Part shown: positions 46,041-54,779 of the stretch, piece by piece
Layout: each line of letters opens with the position of its first letter
How positions within the stretch are numbered: the first letter of the stretch is position 1
DNA from: Sporolactobacillus shoreicorticis
Lineage (GTDB): Bacteria; Bacillota; Bacilli; Bacillales; Sporolactobacillaceae
Assembly (NCBI RefSeq): GCF_024125445.1
Contig: NZ_JAMXWM010000009.1
Span: forward strand, 62,001-126,000
Length of the DNA: 64,000 nt
Direction of reading: 5' to 3'
Notes under the pieces: model-generated
The model's database searches: none
What the model was told of the DNA's origin: nothing
The model's input: the letters and a program-made list of their open reading frames with translations, nothing else
Translations under genes and position numbers: made by a program

Positions 46041-47357
46041 TCAAGTGCGGAATTGGTTATCAAGCTTTTCATAAATTTCATTTCTTTCTTCTTCAGTTTG
46101 ATAAACAATACAAAAACTTACGAAACCTCCAACTTCTGGAAGAATAGGAAATGGGATTATAACTCCCTTTCTTATATTTGGATCATAAAGGTATCCAAGT
46201 TTTTCAAGATTGGTTAAAAATGTATCGAAGTTTAAAGATCTCCAATTTAAAGGTGCATGATACTGTGCAATAGCCCGTTTCGGATCTTGTGTATATTTAA
46301 CTACTCTTTTGCCAATACTATTATAAATATGAAGAGAACCCCCAATTCTAGCATTCATTTCAGTAAATGTAATATTGCCATTTTTATCAATTAGTGCATC
46401 AGCTGAAAGATAACCGCGGTAACCAATTGATTGATACAATTTGGCTAACTGGGAGCCATAATCTATTAGTTTCTCTCGATCAATTTTTGGAATCCCGTCT
46501 AATGGCACAATTTCTTCTACTAGCCTGTGATTTTGATAGCCAAGTCTTCCTGTTTGTGTGTGGCATATTCCTGAATCTGTGGCATAAAATTCAGCGTAAA
46601 TAGTTTGACAACCAGTTTGAAATTTTTCGATAACAACAGGATGTCTTTCGTTAAAAGATGCCCAATTCCAACGCTGTGTAAGATATTTATTAATAGCATT
46701 ATTCTCCGGTTTTAAATAATAGACATATTTAGCACCAATATCATCTAGTTTACTAGCGGAGTTTTTTATAATAAGCTCATTACCTACACCCGCGCCATTA
46801 TGAACCTGCTTAATGATTACAGCATCCGTAACTTTTAATAATCTCCTTAAAGCGTATTTTGCCTCTACAATGTCGTGGCAAACTTCTCCTAACGCAATAG
46901 GAATATTTGCTGATGCGGAAAGTGCCCGGAAATAAGCCTTATTATTTACTAACTCAACACCGTATTGCGAAAAGAATTGTGCCCCCTTAAAAGCATTAAG
47001 CAAGCCAATTTCCTTGGCAAAATGGGATATCGCTGGAGATGGCCACATTGGAATTATTTCAGTTACTTCATTAATACATCCCAATACTTCGCTGATAAAA
47101 TTTTTATCTGTTAAACTATATTGATCAAAATGTTTTCCAGAAAATCTTTCTTGAGGTGGGATTAAAAACTTAAGAGTTCTTAAATCTGTCCCAGTTAAAG
47201 ATGTTGCATATTTTAGAAAAGTGATGTCTGGTTTATCTGATAATATGATTACGTCATCATCTTTTGCAAACCAAATGACTCTTTGTGAAAATATGCGATC
47301 GTCGCTATTCATATTTTGAAGTGTATCCTCAGTCTGATTTCCAATTATTATTCTCAT
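46041..47357 (-). CDS. PGM1-like ATP-grasp peptide ligase
   Basis: 438 residues. An N-terminal pre-ATP-grasp region (MRIIIGNQTED ... DDDVIILSDKPD) is followed by the ATP-grasp fold with VIIKQVHNGAGVGNELII (nucleotide-binding Lys and Gly loop) and the metal-binding end TFTEMNARIGGSLHIYN. This two-part layout resembles the pheganomycin ligase PGM1, which couples a guanidino acid to the N-terminus of a peptide. Its start overlaps the amidinotransferase stop by 4 nt. Substrates here are inferred, not shown. Confidence 0.82.
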   Translation of the reverse strand: MRIIIGNQTEDTLQNMNSDDRIFSQRVIWFAKDDDVIILSDKPDITFLKYATSLTGTDLRTLKFLIPPQERFSGKHFDQYSLTDKNFISEVLGCINEVTEIIPMWPSPAISHFAKEIGLLNAFKGAQFFSQYGVELVNNKAYFRALSASANIPIALGEVCHDIVEAKYALRRLLKVTDAVIIKQVHNGAGVGNELIIKNSASKLDDIGAKYVYYLKPENNAINKYLTQRWNWASFNERHPVVIEKFQTGCQTIYAEFYATDSGICHTQTGRLGYQNHRLVEEIVPLDGIPKIDREKLIDYGSQLAKLYQSIGYRGYLSADALIDKNGNITFTEMNARIGGSLHIYNSIGKRVVKYTQDPKRAIAQYHAPLNWRSLNFDTFLTNLEKLGYLYDPNIRKGVIIPFPILPEVGGFVSFCIVYQTEEERNEIYEKLDNQFRT

Positions 47358-48499
47358 TTTGTGTAATCCTCTATTTCCCCTTCTCGTACAGTATCAAGAG
47401 TGAAGCAATGAAAGCCTCCACCAAATAATCGACGATGGCGATGTTTTACAGGAATTACATTAAACCCTTCTTTTTCTAGTTTTCTAATCAGATCTACGCC
47501 CGACTCATTCACTAAAATTGTATCCACATTAATTGATAAAACATTCAGATCAATATAGGGGCTAGTGAGAACTAAATCACCATCGTCATATTTTGGAAAG
47601 TTGTTTTCACTTGGTTCTGGAGCAACGATTATTTTCCATTTATCAAAAGGTTCTGGTAGTAATTTCTTTATATCTGAGTGTCGAGCTAGAAAAACACCTG
47701 GACGTAGCGCTAATAACATACTATCAATGTGATTATCACTCATCCGGTATATTCTATGAACTCGATACTCTTTACCTAAATGACGTTCGAGCCAATTGCA
47801 ACCAAGAGCGTGATTTTTATTAGCAATATTCACCAAAATGTCACGTCCTAATCTTAAACATTGTGCGCCATCAAGCATAGCTTCAAACCCAACATCATAT
47901 GGTGAGGAGGCTGGATCCTCAATAGGCTCTGTTGGCCCTCCTAACGTAGTCTCCATATCTCGTGCATATGATAAATCAAAAGATAAATCAGTTAAGATAG
48001 GTCTTGGCATAGTTGACCATTTTGCGCCCTCGTTAAAGTAATGTGCAAACACTTTTGTCAATAATCTTGTTTCAAGGTACCGAGACCGTACCTGAGGAGC
48101 CATTTCTATAATTTCATTACCCACAATTAATGTATTATCGCGAATATTAAGTGCTGGGACCGGAATACTTTCCCACCCGAGTCCCCGAATAGATTGTGCA
48201 TTAGGTGGTAATTTTAGCGGTCTATGAACTTTAACACCTAGATCTTTTAATGTTTTTACCAATCCCTCAACATCCTCATTCAATTCCTCAACGTATCTTT
48301 GTTTGATTTTCCAATTGGAACTTTCTTTTTCCAAACCTTTTCGTCTATTCAAACGCGGATAAGCCCAGTCTGATCGAAAAAGATTATCGTGAAAAAAGGT
48401 ATCAAAGGACAAATCCCTTTCATGGGAAATATAATTTTCGGCAGAACCAACAATAATTTCTTTAAGTGGTGACCAATCATTATAACTGTTGAGTATCAT
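47354..48499 (-). CDS. Amidinotransferase (GATM/StrB1 family)
   Basis: Transfers an amidino group, usually from arginine, to an amine and so makes a guanidino compound. 381 residues with the beta/alpha-propeller family pattern: start NSYNDWSPLKEIIVGSAENY, DLSFDLSYARDMETTLGG, His in SDNHIDSMLLAL and the nucleophile Cys in GGGFHCFTLD (about Cys365). I take ATG at 48499, with AAAGGAAG 8 nt upstream; an adjoining TTG at 48502 is less likely. The next gene is a PGM1-like ligase, which suggests the guanidino product is joined to a peptide. Confidence 0.9.
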   Translation of the reverse strand: MILNSYNDWSPLKEIIVGSAENYISHERDLSFDTFFHDNLFRSDWAYPRLNRRKGLEKESSNWKIKQRYVEELNEDVEGLVKTLKDLGVKVHRPLKLPPNAQSIRGLGWESIPVPALNIRDNTLIVGNEIIEMAPQVRSRYLETRLLTKVFAHYFNEGAKWSTMPRPILTDLSFDLSYARDMETTLGGPTEPIEDPASSPYDVGFEAMLDGAQCLRLGRDILVNIANKNHALGCNWLERHLGKEYRVHRIYRMSDNHIDSMLLALRPGVFLARHSDIKKLLPEPFDKWKIIVAPEPSENNFPKYDDGDLVLTSPYIDLNVLSINVDTILVNESGVDLIRKLEKEGFNVIPVKHRHRRLFGGGFHCFTLDTVREGEIEDYTK

Positions 48500-48561
48500 C
48501 AAAATAACTTCCTTTCTAATAAACTTTTATATTCCTTATATGGAAATAATAAGTATATAAA

Positions 48562-48595
48562 TTTTCTCCGGATTCTACTTTGAACCCGGAGAAAA
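48562..48595. other. Perfect 10-bp hairpin between pentapeptide minigene and amidinotransferase
   Basis: TTTTCTCCGG (48562-48571) and CCGGAGAAAA (48586-48595) pair across a 14-nt loop, 7 nt after the minigene stop. No T run follows on the minus strand, so it is more likely an RNA-stability or partial attenuation element than a full terminator. It could give more precursor and P450 message than downstream message. Confidence 0.6.
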
Positions 48596-48601
48596 ATACA
48601 A

Positions 48602-48619
48602 TTAGTGATCATAAATCAT
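48602..48619 (-). CDS. Pentapeptide minigene MIYDH, biarylitide-like RiPP precursor
   Basis: ATG ATT TAT GAT CAC TAA encodes Met-Ile-Tyr-Asp-His. AAGGAGG sits 8 nt before the ATG, the strongest ribosome binding site in this cluster. The gene lies 40 nt after the P450 stop and before the amidinotransferase. Biarylitide precursors (BytA, for example MRYYH) are five-residue peptides of pattern MxYxH encoded by 18-nt genes beside a P450 that links Tyr3 to His5; this fits exactly. An in-frame ATG at 48652 would give a 16-residue form (MIYKFFKEVTA + MIYDH) but has a weak site. Expression and crosslinking are inference. Confidence 0.78.
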   Translation of the reverse strand: MIYDH

Positions 48620-48659
48620 AGCAGTCACCTCCTTAAAGAACTTATATATCATGTTATCT

Positions 48660-49823
48660 TCATTTATAGGATACTGGAAGATCGTCAATGCAGCGTACTG
48701 TTGCTGTTTCGCGCCGTCTTGGTTTGTCTACCAAATTTAAAATTTTCGGTGTTTCTTGAAGGCTCTTTATTAATTCTTGAATTGCTAGTTCGCCAAAAAG
48801 TTTTCCCAAACAAGCGTGCACTCCCCATCCAAATGCTAGATGAGGATTCTTAGAACGATGTAAAACAATACTTTCTGGTTGTGGAAACATACGTGGGTCA
48901 TGGTTTGCAGAAGCTAGCAAAGTTATTACACTATCTCCTTTACTAATGACTTCTCCTCCTAGTGTCATTGTTTCTACTGCAAAACGACTGGTCGCTTGCG
49001 CAGGGCCGTCAAATCTGATTAATTCATTTATTCCTGAATTAAATAAGCTATTATCCTTTAGTAGTGTTAGAACATCAGGGTTTTTTAATAGGGTAAATAC
49101 AATATTTCCAAATGCTGCATATAATGTACCAAAACTAGCGTTGAACATCGTCGCCGTTGTATTACGAATATAGTACTCTGGTATTTTTACGTCTTTCTTG
49201 TTTTTTCTAATAAATGGTAATATTCCTGAATCCTGTTCATTAGTAAACCATACATCGACAAATTCGTTAAGCCGCATCCTTGCTTTATTTCCAGGATCTG
49301 CATATTCCGGTTTTAATCCGGAATCCATTTGATGGGCAATAGCATCAGAAATATCCATATATATTTTTAGATTGGGTTCCTTGACTCCTAATAAAATGGA
49401 TGTTGTCCGCAAGGAAAGTGGAGCGGAGACCTCTGTCATAAAATTAAATCTATTTTTTGCAGCTTGTTTATTCAGAATTTCACTTATTAATACGTGAATA
49501 TGATTTTTAATTTTCTCAATATCTTGTGAATTGAAGGCTTTTATCATTAAATTACGCAGTGATTTATTATTGGGAGGATCTAGGGATTGGAGATTATGTT
49601 TGACATCAGGTATGTCTTTTCCTATCCTTCTACGATCGCGAGCAAATAGCTGATAATTACGTAATACCTCTTTACAATCATCATAACGAGATAAAACCCA
49701 TGATTTCATTCTCTTATGCCAAAAAATAGGTGCGTGTTCTCTTAGGCGCTCATAAATAGGATAAGGGTTAATTAATGTTTCTGGATCTAGAGGGTCATAA
49801 TTTTGAGCAAATTCGGTGTCCAT
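48660..49823 (-). CDS. Cytochrome P450, candidate Tyr-His crosslinking enzyme
   Basis: Soluble bacterial P450 of 387 residues. Present: K-helix ExxR (ELIR), and the heme-binding loop FGWGVHACLGK with Cys338. In the I helix the usual A-G-x-D/E-T reads ASFGT, so the acidic residue is replaced by Gly while Thr remains. ATG at 49823 has GAGGAGG. The adjacent MIYDH minigene suggests biaryl crosslinking like BytO. No ferredoxin or reductase gene is nearby, so redox partners must come from elsewhere. Confidence 0.93.
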   Translation of the reverse strand: MDTEFAQNYDPLDPETLINPYPIYERLREHAPIFWHKRMKSWVLSRYDDCKEVLRNYQLFARDRRRIGKDIPDVKHNLQSLDPPNNKSLRNLMIKAFNSQDIEKIKNHIHVLISEILNKQAAKNRFNFMTEVSAPLSLRTTSILLGVKEPNLKIYMDISDAIAHQMDSGLKPEYADPGNKARMRLNEFVDVWFTNEQDSGILPFIRKNKKDVKIPEYYIRNTTATMFNASFGTLYAAFGNIVFTLLKNPDVLTLLKDNSLFNSGINELIRFDGPAQATSRFAVETMTLGGEVISKGDSVITLLASANHDPRMFPQPESIVLHRSKNPHLAFGWGVHACLGKLFGELAIQELIKSLQETPKILNLVDKPRRRETATVRCIDDLPVSYK

Positions 49824-49955
49824 ATAAAAGCCTCCTCACTTTAAAACAAATTCAATAAGAATTGTTGAACTCATCTTATTGATTCATTTTTTCCCTACTA
49901 CATGCTACATGAATTTCGGGTGTGACATTAATCACTTATATGATGTTATATGTTC

Positions 49956-49983
49956 ATTATAAATAAAATGCCAAGTTATTCAA
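49956..49983 (-). promoter_or_regulatory. Putative promoter of the P450-pentapeptide operon
   Basis: On the minus strand TTGAAT (49983-49978), 16 nt, TATAAT (49961-49956). The -10 box is perfect and the start codon lies about 130 nt downstream. It is the best sigma-A-like match in the 512-bp divergent gap. Confidence 0.5.
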
Positions 49984-50107
49984 CAGATTAGATATAATAT
50001 TCGGACAATAACTTTCGACATTTTTTGAGCTTTTCTTCTCACTTGTTTCTAGCAGCTTATTTTATGGACACAATTTGCAATTTCAAAACCAATATTGATG
50101 CCAACAC

Positions 50108-50150
50108 AAAAAGATCCTGAAAGAATGGCATAAGAAACTCTTTCAGAATC
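50108..50150 (-). terminator. Terminator-like hairpin in the divergent P450/exporter gap
   Basis: Minus-strand GATTCTGAAAGA pairs with TCTTTCAGGATC (one G-U pair) over a 14-nt loop and is followed by TTTTT. It lies upstream of the proposed P450 promoter, so it would stop transcripts entering from the right rather than attenuate the operon. The rest of 49824-50335 has no gene. Confidence 0.6.
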
Positions 50151-50335
50151 TTAATATATGAAAATACTATTTTTCTATAAAGGTAAGATCAACAAACAAA
50201 AGGGTATACATCGTTCCCTTTACAATATTATTATAAACGATGAATAAATATAAGTCTACTTTTTTCCAGAAATATAATGTAAGCTATATGCACTCAGCAG
50301 AGATTAACTTTTTTCTTAAGGAGGTAAAATAATAC

Positions 50336-51577
50336 ATGCGAACATGGGATTTGAATTTGAAAGTGCGTCTTATTGGAGAGACACTATTTAATCTTTTATT
50401 TTGGATGTATTATCCTTTTCTTACAATTTATTTTAGCAATAATTTTGGAAAAACAATCACGGGATTTCTAATGATAATACCCCCAATCGTTGGTATTATA
50501 GCCAATCTATTCGGTGGTTACTTATCTGATACACTTGGTCGACGGAAGACAATGCTTATTGGTACAGCAATTCAAGCTATCATGTTCACAATGTTCGCCT
50601 TAAACTTATCTGACTGGATAAACTTTACGGCATATTTACTTATTAATGTCGGGCGTACAATTTATTATCCGGCTAGTTCAGCTATGGTTGCCGACTTAAC
50701 TCAGGAAAAGGATCGCCGTGAAGTTTTTGCAGTTTTTTTAACTGCCTTCAATGTTGGGGCTGTTCTCGGACCATTGTTCGGCTCCCTGTTTTTTTTCCAC
50801 TATCGATCTGGGTTGCTGTGGACTTGTTCCATCGTTGTTTTCTTATATTTCTGCGCTATCTTTAAACTGATTCGGGAATCAGCACCCCGATTAGATAAAT
50901 CCGAATCTGTAAAATCACTTGGTTTATTATTCAAATCACAATTTCGTAATTATCAGGTTATTTTTCTTGATAAGATCTTTGCAATGTTTATTATAGCAGG
51001 CATTATTGTAATAAGCGCTTTCCGACAAGAAAATTTATACTTACCTATATTTATTAGTGAGCATGTCCCGTATCAAGCCCTTTTTTCATGGAGGAGTTGG
51101 ACATTTCGACTTAATGGCATTGGTATATTTGGATGGATGATGGGATTAAGCGGCCTAATTTTTGTACTATTTGTTATCCCTGTAACCAAATGGTTTAAAA
51201 ATATTAGTGATCAAAAAATATTGATAGTTTCGACGGGCTTATTTGGTTTTAGTCTGTTTTTTATGGCCTTTACCACAAATGCATGGATTCTGTTTTTACT
51301 TATGGTTGTTATGTCATTCGGTGAGTTGATACAATCGCCGGTCTCGGATAGCTTCGTTAGCAAATATGCACCCAGTGACAAGAGAGGTCAGTATATGGGT
51401 GCTGCCACATTACAAAATTCCATTGCTAATTTTTTTGCACCTATGACAATAGTTATGTCGGGATATATGTCAGCAGTTGCCGTTTTAAGCATTGTATTAA
51501 TCAGTACATTGGTAAGCTGTGCACTTTATAAATTACTCTTTCAAATAAAAAAAAATGGTACTACCTCACAAAAATAG
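50336..51577 (+). CDS. MFS transporter, candidate exporter of the cluster product
   Basis: 413 residues with about 12 hydrophobic segments and the MFS motif GGYLSDTLGRRKTM between helices 2 and 3. ATG at 50336 follows AAGGAGGTAAAATAATAC. It is divergent from the P450 operon and resembles drug-efflux members of the superfamily. Export of, or self-resistance to, the peptide product is inferred from position. Confidence 0.85.
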   Translation: MRTWDLNLKVRLIGETLFNLLFWMYYPFLTIYFSNNFGKTITGFLMIIPPIVGIIANLFGGYLSDTLGRRKTMLIGTAIQAIMFTMFALNLSDWINFTAYLLINVGRTIYYPASSAMVADLTQEKDRREVFAVFLTAFNVGAVLGPLFGSLFFFHYRSGLLWTCSIVVFLYFCAIFKLIRESAPRLDKSESVKSLGLLFKSQFRNYQVIFLDKIFAMFIIAGIIVISAFRQENLYLPIFISEHVPYQALFSWRSWTFRLNGIGIFGWMMGLSGLIFVLFVIPVTKWFKNISDQKILIVSTGLFGFSLFFMAFTTNAWILFLLMVVMSFGELIQSPVSDSFVSKYAPSDKRGQYMGAATLQNSIANFFAPMTIVMSGYMSAVAVLSIVLISTLVSCALYKLLFQIKKNGTTSQK

Positions 51578-51622
51578 CTTTATTTGAAAATAGGTTACGC
51601 AAAAATCTAACCGAAATACTTC

Positions 51623-51729
51623 TTATTTAATAATCAACCAGTTCCTATTTCTTATCAAAGTCAAATTAAATAGTGAAATTTGCGTTGCTTTGGTTTGGTG
51701 ATCGAGATACTTTAGGGTCAGTTCAGTCT
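51623..51729 (-). pseudogene. tcpC: Truncated TcpC C-terminus, fragment 2
   Basis: About 34 codons read LTLKYLDHQTKATQISLFNL and NRNWLIIK, stop. They align with the end of fragment 1 at 44682 (VKYLDQQTKAAQVSQFDL, NRNWMIVK), in the same orientation. The fragment begins immediately at the stop of the acyltransferase gene. Confidence 0.7.
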
Positions 51730-53621
51730 TAGGAATGAGAAAGTGTTTTTATCAATAGGTTGGTCATTGCTCGAGCGCCATTGCTCGTCAGATGTACTTG
51801 ATCGGGTGTGAAGTAATCCCAGTGATCTGCACTTAACGTATACCAATCGGCAAGTTTCACATTTGAATAGTGAAAAGCTATTTGAGCAAGCGATTGGTTA
51901 ACAGAAAACTGCCAAGAACGAGGAACGCGTGTATTCACCAGTATGATTAAGTGGTTATGGCCAACTTTTCGAATAACTCTCTGGATATCTTGCATGGAAA
52001 ATGGTCCATTTGTTCCCAGTTCGATGATAACAACATGACTTAATTTCCCTTCTCTTTTCAAATGTTGAACAATAGGCAATGCGTCCGTCATATGTCTCCC
52101 TATTTTGCCATCGATGGTCACATGTGGCATTGATGCACTAATATACGGTTTCAAATCGATCAATACAGAGTCTCCGATAGCCACCACTGGCTGGCTAATT
52201 TTCGAAGCACGGGGTGAAAAAGCGACTGATTGATTGTCACTTTTTGCTGGATGCCCTTTCTCTCTTTTGCCGGAAAGGGAAGGTGTATGTGCACCGGAAA
52301 GAGACCTCGAATGATAGATTGGTGGTTCACTCTGCACCGTACGTAGATTTGCCCAATGAGTAAAGGCTGAAAGAAAGGTCAGCATCAAAAGTAGAGAAAA
52401 CGCAAATATTCCCACTATTATTCTCCGCTTTCTGATCCAAATGCTGCTACATTTTATTCGTTTCCACTCCCGTCCAATGGCACCATGACGAATAGGGTTT
52501 TCTATGTACTTGTATGAACTATTGGCAATAATCAAAATTAGAATCAGCGAAACCACGCGAAGCAAAATCTGAAGAAACATGGGTGCCAAATTATTCATCA
52601 CTAACATAATAATTGGATAGTGCCATAAATAAATGGCATACGAACGTTCGCCGATCCAGCGAAGCGGACCCCAGCTGAAGAGCCTTCCCAGTTTTGTCGC
52701 AGGACTTGTAATCGTGCCGATGGATACTCCTGAAAAGATAGAAAAAAGTAATAACCCTCCTCGGTACAGAAAATCATCATAGTCTTGTACATGAGTCATC
52801 ATGACGATCATAACGATGATTGACCCAATCCCCAATGTATCTAAAACCCACTTAGCCCTTTTGGGAAGATTCCCTGAAAGTCGCCAACTTGGCCAGATAA
52901 ACGCTAATGATGCGCCAATTAGAATAGAAAAGGCTCGTGTATCGGTCCCATAGTAGACACGGCTTGGATCGCTTCCTGGATGGTACAGCAGTGCCATTAA
53001 CAAAGCAGAAATACTCGCCCCAATTAGAGTCATTAACAGCATTCGTTGGCGTGAATTATTGCGGCGAAGGCAGAAAATGAGAACGATAGGCCAGATCAAG
53101 TAAAACTGTTCCTCTACAGCAAGCGACCAAAAATGGAGTAATAAGGAGGGGTGTGCATAACTTGCAAAATAAGATTGTTGATGGAAAACGTACCACCAAT
53201 TGCACACATAAAATAACGCAGCTAGAGCATCACCTTTAAACGTCACAAATAGCCGAGGATTAAAAAAGCCCACCCATAAGAAAAGGATACTCACGGTTGT
53301 TATCAATGCCGGAAGCAATCTTCTTATCCGGTGCAGCCAAAAGGTCTTTAAATCAATCTTTCCCTTGCTTGCCCATTCAAAATTGAGAAGATCGGTAATC
53401 AAATATCCGGACAGCACAAAAAATAAGCTGACCCCTAATAATCCTCCGCCAAACATTGGGATACCAAGATGATAGAACACTACTCCGATAATCGCTAAAG
53501 CCCTTAAGCCATCAAGTCCAGGCATATACTGTCTCTTAAGTCTACGTTCATAATAGGACTGTGACGTCAAAGTTTCAGCATGTCGAGGAGAATATCTACT
53601 ATTTATATCTAACATGTTCAT
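51729..53621 (-). CDS. oatA: OatA-like membrane O-acetyltransferase
   Basis: 630 residues. An N-terminal acyltransferase-3 domain has about 10-11 membrane segments (YMPGLDGLRALAIIGVVFYH, then FWSLAVEEQFYLIWP). It is followed by a Ser-rich linker and an extracellular SGNH esterase-like domain with Ser in AIGDSVLID, ELGTNG and the Asp/His pair in PDQVHLTSNGA. This architecture is that of peptidoglycan O-acetyltransferase OatA, which confers lysozyme resistance. Other glycan acetyltransferases share it, so the substrate is uncertain. Confidence 0.88.
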   Translation of the reverse strand: MNMLDINSRYSPRHAETLTSQSYYERRLKRQYMPGLDGLRALAIIGVVFYHLGIPMFGGGLLGVSLFFVLSGYLITDLLNFEWASKGKIDLKTFWLHRIRRLLPALITTVSILFLWVGFFNPRLFVTFKGDALAALFYVCNWWYVFHQQSYFASYAHPSLLLHFWSLAVEEQFYLIWPIVLIFCLRRNNSRQRMLLMTLIGASISALLMALLYHPGSDPSRVYYGTDTRAFSILIGASLAFIWPSWRLSGNLPKRAKWVLDTLGIGSIIVMIVMMTHVQDYDDFLYRGGLLLFSIFSGVSIGTITSPATKLGRLFSWGPLRWIGERSYAIYLWHYPIIMLVMNNLAPMFLQILLRVVSLILILIIANSSYKYIENPIRHGAIGREWKRIKCSSIWIRKRRIIVGIFAFSLLLMLTFLSAFTHWANLRTVQSEPPIYHSRSLSGAHTPSLSGKREKGHPAKSDNQSVAFSPRASKISQPVVAIGDSVLIDLKPYISASMPHVTIDGKIGRHMTDALPIVQHLKREGKLSHVVIIELGTNGPFSMQDIQRVIRKVGHNHLIILVNTRVPRSWQFSVNQSLAQIAFHYSNVKLADWYTLSADHWDYFTPDQVHLTSNGARAMTNLLIKTLSHS

Positions 53622-53847
53622 GAAACCTTCTGTCGAATAAAGTAATACGATATAATTATTCGTAGTTTTGGTTTATAATGTGACACAATATCCATTTTTT
53701 CGCTATTGAACGTTGATACATAATAGTTCGAGTATATGATTGATCTTTAAGTCTTGTTAGATTAACATGAAGTTTTGATTAGATTTCTTGTACGAAATTT
53801 AAATTTCAATAAGAGCGTTTGAATAAAAATTAGGTTTACCTCATTCG

Positions 53848-54516
53848 TTAATGAGTATTAATCTTACTAATGAGTTTTATAATTTTATTGTTATCTCCTA
53901 AATCTATACGCACTATTTTGGCATGCTCAATAATATTCTTATAAAACATTTCACCAGCCGGATAGCTACCATCCCACCGTAAGGGAACGTTGTATACTTT
54001 AATTGTTCCATTTCCATAATTACTATAAGTAACTGATCCATCCACTAAGCGAGACCCTGCTAACTGAGTGACAGCTTCTGGATAGCTAGCACTGGTGCTA
54101 TCATCTGGGTTGAGTGGTTCGCCAGCTGGAATATGTCGAACATTTAATTCATCTGGTTCTTTATTTGTACCAAGTTCCAACCAGACTCGAGCATATTCAA
54201 TTTCTTCAACAGAATACCCAGATAATACATGATCTCTATTGTTTCCTGATGTATTATTTAATGCACCATTTTTTTCCTCTTTAGAGTAAGCTGTACTGGA
54301 CTTATCTGCTGTTGGTTTAGATACTTCCTCCTTGTTTACTGAACTACTCTTTGCTGTGTCGATAGTTGTTTTTTCAGACTGGGAAGTAGATGCATTTTCT
54401 GAAGAAGCAGGAGTTTTTGCTTCCTTGTTCTTTGTAGTCGTACTACATCCAAACAACAGTAAAACGAACAGGGCTAGAGAAATATTAAAGCAAAAAAACT
54501 TTGTTACTTTTTTCAT
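53848..54516 (-). CDS. Lipoprotein of unknown function
   Basis: About 222 residues with a lipoprotein signal peptide (LALFVLLLFGC lipobox), a long Ser/Thr/Lys linker (residues about 25-95), and a globular C-terminal part (EEIEYARVWLELG ... TIKVYNVPLRWDGSYPAG). ATG at 54516 has GGAAAGGG upstream; the longer frame to 54585 lacks one. Domain not recognised. Confidence 0.75.
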   Translation of the reverse strand: MKKVTKFFCFNISLALFVLLLFGCSTTTKNKEAKTPASSENASTSQSEKTTIDTAKSSSVNKEEVSKPTADKSSTAYSKEEKNGALNNTSGNNRDHVLSGYSVEEIEYARVWLELGTNKEPDELNVRHIPAGEPLNPDDSTSASYPEAVTQLAGSRLVDGSVTYSNYGNGTIKVYNVPLRWDGSYPAGEMFYKNIIEHAKIVRIDLGDNNKIIKLISKINTH

Positions 54517-54720
54517 TTGACCCTTTCCTTCCTTAAATTCATAATAAAGTATTGTAGTTATCATACAGGGAAAATATTCGATCAATAACCAAGATATTTA
54601 GGGAAACACAATTAAAGGTTACTATAGAACAGCTTTTGTATCAAATATATTTTGGATATGATATTAAAATAAGAATAAACACACTTTTGAACGCATAATC
54701 TAGCTGTGTTCATGTCGCAC

Positions 54721-54754
54721 AAAAAGAGTTGTTCAAAAACGCATTGAACAACTC
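54721..54754 (-). terminator. Terminator of the LysM-GH19 lysin gene
   Basis: On the minus strand GAGTTGTTCAA pairs with TTGAACAACTC over a 7-nt loop and is followed by TTTTT, 25 nt after the lysin stop codon. Confidence 0.85.
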
Positions 54755-54779
54755 CTCCTGAATGTTAATCTTCAGATAA

